Assembly: GCA_002633005.1 (NCBI GenBank)
Contig: NMRA01000019.1
Coordinates: 1,003,942-1,067,941 of the forward strand
Direction: 5' to 3'
From: Phoronis australis
Lineage: Eukaryota > Phoronida > Phoronidae
Length of the DNA: 64,000 bases
Shown: piece after piece, positions 37,001 to 47,804 of the stretch
Layout: the number at the start of each line of letters is the position of its first letter
Position numbering within the stretch: the first letter of the stretch is position 1
Translations under genes and position numbers: made by a program
The notes under the pieces: model-generated
What the model was told of the DNA's origin: nothing
Database searches by the model: none
What the model saw: the letters and a program-made list of their open reading frames with translations, nothing else

Positions 37001-40000
37001 AATGAAGGTTTATTTGGCTTGGCTGTCCTTCTTCCCAGAAATATGCATTGAACCCATATTCATAATCCAGCTTTGAGAGGGTGTTGCATAATAGACTTTT
37101 CTTGTCTTTCTGGACACCGATGCAGTAATTAGATCTCAAAGTCTGCTCAGAATGTGTTTAACATTCTGAATGAGATTCTTTAAAGGTATGAAAAAGTAAG
37201 GATTTTGGTGTAAGTAAAGATATGTATGCACCAAACCATCATTATGCTTTCCTTAAAGTAACAGTGGGCTAAGCCATTTTGAAACTGTAAATAAGGTCCA
37301 GCGTGTCTGCTAAATCAGTCCTTTCCATAAAACAACAAATTAAATGGACGGTAAACTTATATTGTATCGAAGAAATTACATTTTGATTTAGACCACTCAA
37401 CGCTATGAGATTGGTCTTACTAAGATCAGATGGGAAGTAATTTTTAGTCGTCCAGGAACTAGCAGTTGGTTATGCCTCCAGACTATGCTCAGCAAAAAAA
37501 AAGTCAACTTGTAGAGCACCGTCTCAATCATAAAGAAAGGTCTGCCAGTTCTTTTCAAGCACATAATTTGCACCTATTTTGACTAAGGAACAGTGTTGAA
37601 AAACCAAAAAGTGTTAAATTGTGTTTGAAACTGATGTTGTTACAATCGCCACAAGCGCAGTGCCTCTACTGCAAATCATCAGAAATTGTGACTTAAGTTA
37701 AACAATCATGGCTAATGACTGACTTCGACTACTAACACTCCTATTTCTTTTTGGGCATATAGTCACCTACAAGAAGTTTGATGCCCGTTATTCAATGGAG
37801 AAAACTGGTTCTCAAAATATTGGACCCTGTAAGCGACAATTGCCGCTTTTTGGATGACAACGGTCAATTTCTGAGTTAGTAAAAGGACAGTATGAACTTT
37901 GTAAAAATTTTGACTTTCCTTTTAATTCAGATTATTGACTCCCTCAATGATAATGAAAATCATAATCGTAGACGTACTCGACGTTTGTCTGATGATGTTA
38001 TTGAACTGCCACCTGTACCATTCACCATCAGGGATGACAAGTAAGTCTGTCAATTCAATTCAGCTATCACAATCAGACTCCGCCCCTAGTTTATCACATT
38101 CAGACTCATCCCCTAGCTTATAACCATACTCCTGCCCCTACTTATCACAATCGTACTTTGCTCCTAGCTTTTCACAATAGTACTTTGCCTCTAGCGTATC
38201 ACAGTCAGACTCTGCCCCTAGCTTGTCACAATCTGACACCGCCCCTAGCTTGTCACAATCTAAGATTAAATATGTTTTTCCATTCTCTGAACCTGTGAAA
38301 GTCAGAGTTGACATGTAGTGTTACATGTGGCTCTAAGTTAGCCATACGCCGTCTCTAACCCAGAACAGTTGGAGATGACAAGTCAGTCTGTACTTATAGC
38401 AAAATCCAGTAACTAAGTTAGGTAGGCCTCTCCTCTAGCATATCACAATCAGAGATGGCACTGTCAGCTTATTACAAAATCAGATTACATGTTAGGCTGT
38501 GTTGTACATCCCTTTGTCAATCAATATCAGAGATGACATCTGTCAGTCCGTACCACCAGGATATCACAGTCAAAAGAGACATTCGGTTCGTCGACTTACA
38601 CTCTGTCACAGTCAGAGATTACTAGTTTGTTGGCTCCACACTCTCAGCCCGTCACACTAAATCAAGACGATCGAGTACATCAGTCTGGCCCTACCCAGAC
38701 CTAGGACCAGTGCTTCTTGTGTTTTCCTTTACTGACATGGCTGCCAGTTTACTAAGAGTGTTTAATGTGGACAATATTTAAGACGGCCTATCTGCAGTGT
38801 ATTTAGGCTTTCAAGTCCATATTGGCAGTGTTTCCATCAAGTCTTCTGGTATGATATTACTGTGGTTATGCATTTGTGTCAGTCTTACTATATGTTGTTT
38901 ATTTCAGCCCTCCGTCATCATCATCACCATTGTCTGCCAATGTCACATCACCAAAACGACCCAATATATTGTGCCCTGTCTGCCTGGATGAAGCTCATAT
39001 TGTAAGTTTAATTTTGCATGACGACACCATTATTAATTTGTTGGAGAGTGTATAATATTAACTGCGAGAGTTTGAAGACTAGTTCCATACATTTGCTCAG
39101 ATTCCTGATGGTAAACAAAATCAAGTGTTTGTAAAAGATGGTGCATACTTTGGTCTGCTCAATAGATTTCTGTTAATGGGTTTTGAGCAACTAAGGGAAA
39201 AGCTAATCTAATATTTTCATACGCCCATATTTACATTATGTGAGCGCATGTTGCCGCCATCTCCGTCCACAGTTCATCTGTATGACATCTGCAGCTGTAT
39301 CTAATAAATCCCTTGCAATATCCAGATTTCGCACGCGTGTTTTTGTGAAGTTGATGATAGATAAGCTTGACTTTCGGAAAAGTTCAGTTACATCTGTGCC
39401 AGCTAGTGGCAATTTTTCGCACTTGCTTTTGTGCCCGCCAAGTCCCAATGTCTCTTTACGAAACTTGGCAGATACGTATGAGTGGTTGTCACCAAACACG
39501 TTTTGAATGATTCCGTCATGCTGTGCAATCCCAGTAGAAATTTTAGTATTTCGGTGTCTGCCTCTGCCAAACAGTTTGAAAGATGTTCTTGTGATCAGAG
39601 CGATACTGACTTTGATTTTTGGATGAATCTGACCTGCTGTGCTCCTGGAGGCAGTTTAAGTGTTTAGCGCCTGCCTTAATATTTACCAATTTCTCAAAAG
39701 GATTGTCTCGTGATTGGTGCGTACATTTCTGTTAACGATGAATCTGACAACTGCTGCGTCCCATTATGGCAAATTTCCTTATCATTTGTGATGCGCACGG
39801 TTGATGCATTATATATCAATGCTCTGTTTTATTTAAAGATACTTTCTTTCTTGAGCTTTGAAATCCATTTTTTTCTGGAACAGTTACCAGTTGTAAACAT
39901 GCTCTTCGTGTAGTATNCCCCTAGTTTATCACAGCCATGCTCCACCTCTAGCTTATCACATTCTTACTCCGCCCCTAACTTATCAAAATCTAAGATTAAA

Positions 40001-42110
40001 TATGTTTTTCCATTCTCTGAACCTGTGAAAGTCAGAGTTGACATGTGGTGTTACATGTGGCTCTAAGTTAGCCATACGCCGTCTCTAACCCAGAACAGTT
40101 GGAGATGACAAGTCAGTCTTGGCTTACAGCAAAATCCAGTAAGTTAGGCAGGCCTCTCCTCTAGCATATCACAATCAGAGATGGCACTGTCAGCTTATTA
40201 CAAAATCAGATTACATGTTAGGCTGTGTTGTACATCCCTTTGTCAATCAATATCAGAGATGACATCTGTCGGGCCGTACCACTAGAATATCACAGTCAAA
40301 AGTGACATTCATTTCATCGACTTACACTCTGTCACAGTCAGAGATTACTAGTTTGTTGGCTCCACACTCTCAGCCCGTCACACTAAATCAAGACGATCAA
40401 GTACATCAGTCTGGCCCTACCCAGACCTACGACCAGTGCTTCTTGTGTTTTTCTTTTACTGACATGGCTGCCAGTTTACTAAGAGTGTTTAATGTGGACA
40501 ATATTTAAGACGGCCTATCTGCAGTGTATTTAGGCTTCCAAGTCCATACTGGCAGTGTTTCCATCAAGTCATCTGGTATGATATTACTGTAGTTATGCAT
40601 TTGTGTCAGTCTTGCTATATGTTGTTTATTTCAGCCCTCCGTCATCATCATCACCATTATCTGCCAATGTCACATCACCAAAACGACCCAATATATTGTG
40701 CCCTGTCTGCCTGGATGAAGCTCATATTGTAAGTTTAATTTTGCATGACGACACCATTATTAATGTGTTGGAGAGTGTATGATGTTAACTGCGAGAGTTT
40801 GAAGACTAGTTCCATACATTTGCTCAGATTCCTGATGGTAAACAAAATCAAGTGTTTGTAAAAGATGGTGCATACTTTGGTCTGCTCAATAGATTTCTGT
40901 AAATGGGTTTTGAGTAACTAAGGGAAAAGCTAATCTAATATTTTCATACGCCCATATTTACATTATGTGAGCGCATGTTGCCGCCATCTCCGTCCAAAGT
41001 TCATCTGTATGACATCTGCAGCTGTATCTAATAAATCCCTTGCAATATCTCCAGATTTCGCAAGCGTGTTTTTGTGAAGTTGATGATAGATAAGCTTGAC
41101 TTTCGGAAAAGTTCAGTTACATCTGTGCCAGCTAGTGGCAATTTTTCGCACTTGCTTTTGTACCCGCCAAGTCCCAATGTCTCTTTACGAAACTTGGCAG
41201 ATACGTATGAGGGGTTGTCACCAAACACGTTTTGGATGATTCCGTCATGCTGTGCAATCCCAGTAGAAATTTTAGTATTTCGGTGTCTGTTTTTTTTACA
41301 TCTGCCTCTGCCAAACTGTTTGAAAGATGTTCTTGTGATCAGAGCGATACTGACGTTGATTTTTGGATGAATCTGACCTGCTGTGCTCCTGCAGGCAGTT
41401 TAAGTGTTTAGCACCTGCCTTAATATTTACCAATTTCTTAAAAGGATTGTCTCGTGATTGGTGCGTACATTTCTGTTAACGATGAATCTGACAACTGCTG
41501 CGTCCCATTATGGCAAATTTCCTTATCATTTGTGATGCGCACGGTTGATGCATTATATATCAATGCTCTGTTTTATTTAAAGATACTTTCTTTCTTGAGC
41601 TTTTAAATCCATTTTTTTCTGGAACAGTTACCAGTTGTAAACATGCTCTTCGTGTAGTATAAAAATTTGTTGGGCAAGAGTCCCTTGCAGGGGTCCCTTG
41701 CAAGAATCACTTGCAGGGGTCCCAGATTTTCAGAACCAGTTTGATACCTATTATTGAGCGCTGTGTGTTAACACCCTTTGAGAACCAATTTTCTGCGCTC
41801 AATAATAGCTATCAAACTGGTTCTGAAATTCTGGGACCCCTGTAAAGTGACTTTTACCATTTTTTGCTCGCCGAAGTTGTCATTTGTGGCGTTTGTTGTG
41901 TATCTTGTATTTCTTCAATGAATATTTTGCCATGCCGTGATTATGTTTGGTTTCCTGCAGATAAAACGTTCAGGAAGGAAGATAATGTCGACGGTGTGCG
42001 GCCATATTTTCTGCTCTACGTGTATAGAAGGAGCCATATCGATACAGAAAAAATGTCCTAACTGCAGGAAAAACATAACCATGGCCAAAGTTCACGAGAT
42101 CTTCATATGA
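32789..42110 (+). CDS. RNF4: RNF4-type SUMO-targeted E3 ubiquitin ligase (six exons)
   Basis: Nuclear E3 that binds poly-SUMO chains and ubiquitinates the modified proteins, as known for RNF4. Exons: ATG 32789-32791 (last triplet of exon 1), 33784-33871, 36608-36711, 37931-38040, 38908-39001 and 41961-42110, all in phase, giving 182 aa (human RNF4 has 190). An Arg-rich N-terminus (TRSRDRASRQRRR) is followed by SUMO-interaction motifs: CIDLTNDD (35-42), VVIDLT (49-54), PIVIID (63-68) and a weaker VIEL (88-91). The C-terminal C3HC4 RING uses C124, C127, C146, H148, C151, C154, C165 and C168, and ends HEIFI like the HPIYI end of human RNF4. An in-frame TAG at 32756-32758 lies upstream of the ATG, with no other ATG between. 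Exons 1-2 are repeated at 34848-35927 and exon 5 at 40635-40728, probably the other haplotype. Family certain; exon 1 inferred. Confidence 0.9.
34061..34630. mobile_element. DNA-transposon-like element with about 44-bp terminal inverted repeats
   Basis: Both ends begin AGGGCTGTTCCAG and continue as a matching G-rich inverted repeat of about 44 bp with only a few differences. The 570-bp inside has no coding capacity and contains repeated GGGTGGT and TACGGGTGG stretches. The other copy of this locus (36107 onward) lacks the element: the two agree up to CAGACCTGTGAG and then split. The right end falls exactly at the N at 34631, so the 3' flank and target duplication cannot be checked. Confidence 0.8.
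34631..34631. other. Single-base N, assembly join 1
   Basis: The only ambiguous base in this area. To its left is the end of the transposon; to its right the locus restarts with sequence matching 32575 onward. Confidence 0.9.
34634..36113 (+). repeat. Duplicate pair 1, copy B (RNF4 exons 1-2)
   Basis: Matches 32575-34060. It holds a second upstream ORF (ATG 34760), a second start codon before a GTAAGT donor (34848-34850) and a second exon 2 (35840-35927). It continues without interruption into the rest of RNF4, so this haplotype lacks the transposon. Confidence 0.85.
37762..37835. mobile_element. Fragment of a foldback MITE family
   Basis: Shares AAGTTTGATGCCCGTTATTC and a GGTTCTCAAAAT stretch with the central parts of 41707-41850 and 47697-47804. 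It is truncated or degenerate and lies in the RNF4 intron before exon 4. Confidence 0.5.
38060..38265. repeat. About 28-bp minisatellite in the RNF4 intron
   Basis: About seven imperfect units with core CCCCTAGCTTATCACAATC and a variable tail follow exon 4. The second haplotype-like copy (from 39918) keeps only about three units, so the array differs in length between the copies. Confidence 0.8.
38093..39916 (+). repeat. Duplicate pair 2, copy A (RNF4 exon 5)
   Basis: Nearly identical to 39918-41660, separated from it by one N at 39917. It contains RNF4 exon 5 (38908-39001), encoding CPVCLDEAHI, the start of the RING. The exon differs from copy B at one base (TTG/TTA, both Leu). The whole segment fits an uncollapsed second allele. 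Confidence 0.85.
39236..39499 (-). pseudogene. Antisense open frame inside an RNF4 intron, broken in the second copy
   Basis: An 87-codon frame on - (begins MFGDNHSYVSAKFRKETLGL) lies between RNF4 exons 5 and 6. In the matching copy near 41028-41228 a 2-bp insertion (CAATATCTCCAG against CAATATCCAG) shifts the frame and shortens the end. The residue composition looks protein-like but I recognise no family. It may be a fragment of a degraded retrocopy or a chance frame. Confidence 0.3.
39917..39917. other. Single-base N, assembly join 2
   Basis: Sits exactly between the end of copy A (GCTCTTCGTGTAGTAT) and the restart of the same locus in copy B (CCCCTAGTTTATCAC). Confidence 0.9.
39918..41660 (+). 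repeat. Duplicate pair 2, copy B (RNF4 exon 5)
   Basis: Matches 38093-39916 with small indels, for example fewer minisatellite units near its start and an extra T-rich insert near 41288-41300. It holds the second exon 5 at 40635-40728 and then continues into the unique sequence leading to exon 6. Confidence 0.85.
41707..41850. mobile_element. Foldback MITE (144 bp)
   Basis: Two arms of roughly 50 bp (TCACTTGCAGGGGTCCCAG through CCAGTTTGATACCTATTATT to GAGCGC, and their complement) flank a short loop. It lies in the last RNF4 intron, about 110 bp before exon 6. Related sequences are at 37762-37835 and 47697-47804. Confidence 0.8.
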
Positions 42111-42363
42111 GTAATTGTTGGCTTTATTGTTGATTTGTGCTTGCTTTTGATCAAGAGTGAACTCTGCTGTTATCGCTGGACGTTACTCCATTACAGGGAA
42201 GTCGGTTTAAGCAATGTGTGCTTGGGTTCAATTTTCCCATGTAGGTATATCTACGTAGTGGAACTTGCTGACAATTGGTTGTGTTACCCGTGGCAACAGA
42301 ACATGTTGTATACATGTGTCAAAAAGATTTAATAATTGCTATTAACATGTTTGATTTATTAAA
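42111..42363 (+). other. 3' UTR of RNF4
   Basis: Sequence after the TGA at 42108-42110. An ATTAAA at 42358-42363 is the nearest acceptable poly(A) signal; no AATAAA is closer. The transcript end is therefore uncertain. Confidence 0.35.
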
Positions 42364-45344
42364 TAGGGTAGGTTTAAATGGTTTTCGTTATATTTTGACT
42401 GCTTTGTTTGATTTTGAGGAGTCTGGATGAGATTCACATGTATTATACAGAAATTTTTACGGGTGTTTTTAACACTGGAATTTTCATAGTACATAAACTG
42501 ACAAGAGAATTTACGTCATGTCAATTGGAGATGAAGTGAGCCACATTATTTATTAAGGTAGGTGTATACACTGGTCAAATCTCCAGGTTCCTAACTAAAC
42601 TGAGTAAAAAGGGAGTTTTAACTAGTTAGACATGACTGAAAGTGACAAAAATCGAAAAAAAATTTTTTTGTAGTTTGTTTTTTTAAAAAATCATATTTTT
42701 TAATTTTCAAAAAATCCAATCTTACCTCGATTTTTTTTCAAAATCCACAGGGATTATCATCAACTGTTTCCTTACGCAATATTCTACATATACATATCAA
42801 ATATATGTACAAAATCATTATGATCTTGATTTTGCGGCATTTTTTGAGTGTGAGTTGGGGCAAGCACGCCACTTTTTGTCATTTGGTCACTTTCCATCTA
42901 ATATCTAAAAATCTGGTCCATATATCAAAAAACCCTGGCACAAGATTTTACTTCAGTCCTAGAGGATTTCAAATTTGCAAATTTCGTAAAAATTGACCTA
43001 CGTGTTGCAGAAAAATAGGCCCGAGAATCTTGTCACCATCCTGAAATCACGAGCCAAGAAAAACGGCTTTGAAGTTAAGCGGTCATCGATTGCCACTTGA
43101 GATCAAATTTCGTTCAGAATGCGTGGTCATTATGTTCCAATTTTTGTTGAAGTACTAGAAATAAAGCAGATATTTACTTCATGTTTAGAAAATGTGACAT
43201 ACCTGTTTGTCTACAGCGTAATTTTAAATCATTTTTTCAAACTTGTGAAGCACGACAGACGACCAAAACAAATATGGTTGTCACGTGGGCAGAGCTTAGC
43301 ATTTATCTGTTGTCTGCTGTACTGACCACCGATTAAAACCATGTGTTGATTGTTTATACGATTCATCTGAACTCTCCACTCAGTGTAGTAAAAGACTCTC
43401 TAACTATATTACACAGACCTATTTGTTAGTATTCCAATATTATCATCAACCAATATATGTGTTATATCAAATCGCCGCGTTACTGTCTACATAACAATAT
43501 TGGCGATATCATCCATGGCAACACTATAATTGTGTTAGCACCTGTATGTTCATGCAATAGCTATGCCATGTGCTGATGCAGTAGTTTTGTCCTAGGGTAT
43601 TTCTATTGCATCACACCGTGAGCTGATTTTCGTTCCTTGAAAGGATTTGTTATCCAAAAGAGCCAATGTTTAACTGTTGTATCATCGTTTCACAACTGGT
43701 CATATTCTCGTTGAGAAACAATTTCCGAATAGTATATGGTTTTCTCACTTCATTGGTGTAGAATAGTGGCACTGATTTTTCCCTCTTCCATTCTCTACCA
43801 ACTTGTCACCGTGTACTTGATCAAAAGTCTAGCTGCAACATGCATGGTCGCCGGGAGCCAAGGCATCTTGGCTTATGACTGCTCCAACTCCAATAACTTA
43901 TCTGGTAAAAAGACCATGTTCCAAATGTGAGTTCTGCACCTATTTAACCTAAGATTTTGCAATAGGTGGCATTGCTTTAGATCACAAGGAGAGTGGGATG
44001 CAGCGCCTCCTGGAGACCAGTTGACCTAACTAACGATTTCTATGCAGTCTTGAAGTGACTGTTCCAACAGATTGCAATATCAAGAGACAGAATGTGGAAA
44101 GGGATAAAGCTGCATTTAGCCCTATTTAGCTGTTAATTTTGAATTCTTAACCAAAATTGATCTGTGTTTAAAAACATCACACTCTTCAGACAATTGTTGC
44201 TGAATGAGTTAGCAACTCAAGTCACAGGCAATGCGTACTTGCGCCATTTTCGAAGTTTTAGAATTGGCCTTCCCCATTTAAGTCTGATATGTTTTCTTTC
44301 TGTAGTCGCTTGATACAACAACACCAATAGTCGAACTGCAGTATTGATGCACAAACTTTCGAGGCGAGAATGGTAGCGAGATGTATACCGTCTCATGTTT
44401 TTTTGTGATGGTATGTTGAAGATTTACATCATTATTGGTGCAATTGTTTCTTTAACCGGTACTTTTTGAATTTGATCCATAAGTCTGATTTTGATGTGAT
44501 GGCATCGCTGAGATAGCTAAATACTGCAAATATTAACAAAGGTCAGAATGTTTCATGAATTTCAAAGTGGTTTCTTTTCAGTTCTCACAAATGGTGGGGC
44601 ATCAATCAACAACATAACTGTCTAGGTTATGTTTATTGCAAGAGTAAATGAAATGAATAGTACTCGAGCCATGACAAGGTCAACGCCACTAAGTCAAAGT
44701 CACCATCAACTACACCATGTTCAAAGACAATACCGAAGTTCTAGAACATATTAAAATTCGATAAGACTCCGAATTACTTATGCAGTAATGTGATGGTCTC
44801 AATATTCTAATCATCCACTTCAATTACCAGTGAGCGTATAGCCAACTTGCACAGATTTTACACAGAATTTGAAAACTCAAATCTTAGGAATATACAGCCC
44901 TGGTTGATTAACACAATGTGGTGCATTGACCAGTTTGATTTCCTACCCTATATCCACCACCAGTTTTAATTCACAACCATTCAAGAATAAATACAGATAT
45001 AACCAGGACAGCAACCTGCAGGATCACAAGAAAGTATTACATAGCGAAGTCTGGATTTGTGCCCACAAATAAGCATGCACAAAGCTATAAGGTTAACAAC
45101 TATTGTGAAGGTTGGATTGCAAAAATAATGGCATGGTTACGGCATGTCAACATTGCTAAAAACGAAAGGCAACAAGTCATGTGACAGAATATAATTTTCG
45201 TTAACCAGTGGCACTTGTATGCATCCTGGCTAAAACTATAACACAGACTGAAAATGACATGGCAAAATGACATGGCAAAACGACATGGCAAAATGGTCGA
45301 AGCGAAGCAGCAGATGAATGTATCCATGCTCTTGAAACAAAATG
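42364..45344. other. Intergenic between RNF4 and the foldback transposon
   Basis: No gene recognised. There are A/T homopolymer runs near 42655-42740 and a reversed copy of the short dispersed repeat at 44211-44262. Open frames are short and without family resemblance. Confidence 0.35.
44211..44262 (-). repeat. Dispersed short repeat, copy 2 (reversed)
   Basis: Reversed, it reads AAAATGGCGCAAGTACGCATTGCC followed by TGTGACTTGAGTTG, matching 25425-25465 almost throughout. Confidence 0.6.
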
Positions 45345-46544
45345 TATGGGCAGCGAAAAGGTTCAAAATAGACAACACTGCCAAATAAACAAGTTAGTTT
45401 TCAAACAGACAGGTTATTTGGTTCAGTTTTGGCAAACAGACAGGTTATTTGGTTAAATTTCTACAAACAGACAGGTTATTTGGTTAAATTTCTACAAACA
45501 GACAGGTTATTTGGTTAAATTTCGACAAACAGACAGGTTATTTAGCGAACGAACAAGTTAGTTGCGCCGAACAGACAGGTTACTCGGGCCGAACGAACAG
45601 GTTACTTGTCGAACGAACAGGTCACTTCTACCAAACAGACAGGTTAGTCATCGAATGAACATGTTGGTCTTGCCAAACAGACGTAGTAGTCGAACAGACA
45701 GGACAGATGGCGCTGTTCCAACTCAAGAAATACGGTTGACGTCACGAAGTCATGAGCCCCGCAATGAGCACAAAAATTCCAAAAAGTTGTTATTGGTGAT
45801 CTGTTGCAGTGAAGACTGAAATTCGTTCATAGGACTGTTCTCAATTTGTTATGTCATCGACCATTCTTAAATAAATTTATGGAATCGTGATGCGTTTGCT
45901 TGTTTAAACCAAGCTGCTGATTAAAAGTAAATGGTAGATTGAACTGTTTCACGACCACGTACACAAACAGGTATTCAAAGCTTTTTTAGGCCACCCCGCC
46001 AATTAATCGTTATTCCATAATTTGAAGTCAAACCGTTAATATTATGACCTGCAATCATGTGTGATCAGGTTTGTTATTTTGTGATCACCTTTCAGCTACA
46101 GCTTCAAAACGTCCAATGGCGCAAAGCCGCAGCATGCAGTTTTTGTCTCATCCCAAAATAAAAATACCATAATGCAGGTTCGGGGATCAGTCAGATTGAG
46201 ACTCCGTGACGTCATTCGTTTTCAAGTAGCGCCCTCTGTTCATTTGCCGTGCTTGTCTTGTTCGTTTAACAAATGACTTGTCTGTTCGACAAGTTGAGCC
46301 TACCAGGTTACTTGTCTGTTTGGTAACCTACTTAATCATTTGCCAACTTACTTGTTCGTTCAACAGTAGGCACTTGTTTATCCGACAGAATCTGCAAAGT
46401 TGTCTTGTCTGTTTGGAAAACCATAGCATTCTTGACCTGTTTATTTGACGAATCACTTGTCTGTTTAGCAAACCACTTGTCTGTTTGTCAAACCACTTGT
46501 TTATTTGGCAGTGTTGTCTATTTTGAACCTTTTCGCTGCCCATA
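45345..46544. mobile_element. Foldback-type DNA transposon with tandem-repeat arms
   Basis: A 1,200-bp element starting TATGGGCAGCGAAAAGG and ending with its complement, flanked by a 6-bp direct repeat AAAATG (45339-45344 and 46545-46550). The outer about 55 bp of both ends are almost perfect inverted repeats. Inside each arm is an array of 20-31-bp units: AACAGACAGGTTATTTGG-type on the left (about 45400-45720) and ACTTGTCTGTTTGG-type on the right (about 46255-46500). Inner parts pair again around TGACGTCAC (45738 and 46207). The unique core (about 45760-46190) has no transposase. It resembles foldback elements in architecture; the superfamily is unknown. Confidence 0.82.
45400..45720 (+). 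repeat. Tandem array in the left arm of the foldback transposon
   Basis: Four nearly identical 31-bp units (CAAACAGACAGGTTATTTGG plus TTAAATTTCT) are followed by about nine degenerate 20-24-bp units in which AACAGACAGG and AACGAACAGG alternate. Confidence 0.85.
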
Positions 46545-47696
46545 AAAATGGCTCACATGAAAAGAAGACCTGGGTCCGGGGACTAATTTCCGAAATTATT
46601 AATGTTTTACTTAGAGTACAAACTTGGGAAAAGTGTTCGCGACACTGTGCTCAAGTCATGAGTTACACAGATGGGTTTCTGGTCTTTGATCACACTAACA
46701 ACTCTCCATTTATTCAGAGGACTGTCTCTTCCTTAGCATCGCCATGTGAATATGAGTTGCCCACGGCAACCAATTTAAGCAAAGTAGAGTTCATTGGTTG
46801 TCCCGAAGCTGTCACCAGCTGTCACCTTCATCAAAATGCACTTGCCAAATTTAACAAAGATCTTGCAAAGGGTTTAGGAGATACTGCCACTAGGAGGAGC
46901 CACTGTAGTGGGAGCCATCCAGAAATCATTGTCAGCAGTCCTCTTTCTAATAGGAACATGTACATCGATTTTCATAATCACCCTTACAGTGGTTTGGCCT
47001 GTAAAGGGGCAGACAGCAATAACAGATTTGAAAAACAGTAAAAATGGCCACTGGGTGGCGCAAAATATGTCAAATCCATTAAAAAAAGTAAAGGTGGCGT
47101 CATCCTCCCAATAGATCCCTATTTGCCAAATTTCATGAATATCCGTTTACTTACAGAACACCAAAGATACAAAGGCAAACGTAAAAAAATAAAATTGCCA
47201 CTAGGGGACACACCGGTAGTCGGATCTGTGCGAAAAATCACTCCTGCCATCCCATCCACAATGGGAACACACCTGCAAAATTTCATAAGGTGTTTTGGGA
47301 ATACAGCAGCGGACGCTGGATGTAGAGATGACAGCATAAAGCACCCACATATAGATATATTTATACGTGGGTACATGAAAATGATTGACTACACACTTTA
47401 TCAATCCCTACCTAACTACTCCAAGCTTAACACACTCAATTAAAAGCAAAATACGTGAACAATGATGGTGTTGAGATTACACTGACCCCGAACACTACTC
47501 ATTTAAGTCACAACTAACGGTAATGTATGTACTCCAACTCAACTGCACTGGTCATAAAAAATCAAGCTGACCAGAGGGTCACTGAGTGGCCACCACTTCT
47601 GGTACACAAAAGATGCCCTGAGCAAGACGCATCTAACCATCTAACTGAACTTACTAGGAATTGAGCACATTAAGGTACATCATTGTCCCCAAATAT
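46545..47696. other. Intergenic, uncharacterised open frames
   Basis: A long frame on + runs through 46550-47041 (about 163 codons outside the transposon), followed by a second at 47123-47443. Neither resembles a known family, and I see no flanking splice sites that would make them exons. A phrase like TTGCCAAATTTCATGAAT near 47125 hints at an interspersed repeat. Confidence 0.3.
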
Positions 47697-47804
47697 GGGA
47701 AGTCGGTCTGATATAATGTGCCTAAATTATGAGAACCAGTTTGATGCCTGTTATTCAGTGGGGGGTGGTTCTCAAAATTTGGGCATGTTATATCAGACCA
47801 TTCC
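47697..47804. mobile_element. Foldback MITE (108 bp)
   Basis: Arms of about 42 bp (GGTCTGATATAATGTGCC to TATGAGAACCA, and their complement) surround a loop with AGTTTGATGCCTGTTATTCA. This loop matches parts of 37762-37835 and 41707-41850, although the outer arms differ. Confidence 0.75.

Noticed and set aside
46505-47041. 178-codon frame as a genuine gene
   Set aside because: Its first codons lie in the terminal repeat of the transposon, the same repeat gives an identical start on the other strand at 45384, and no family is recognised.
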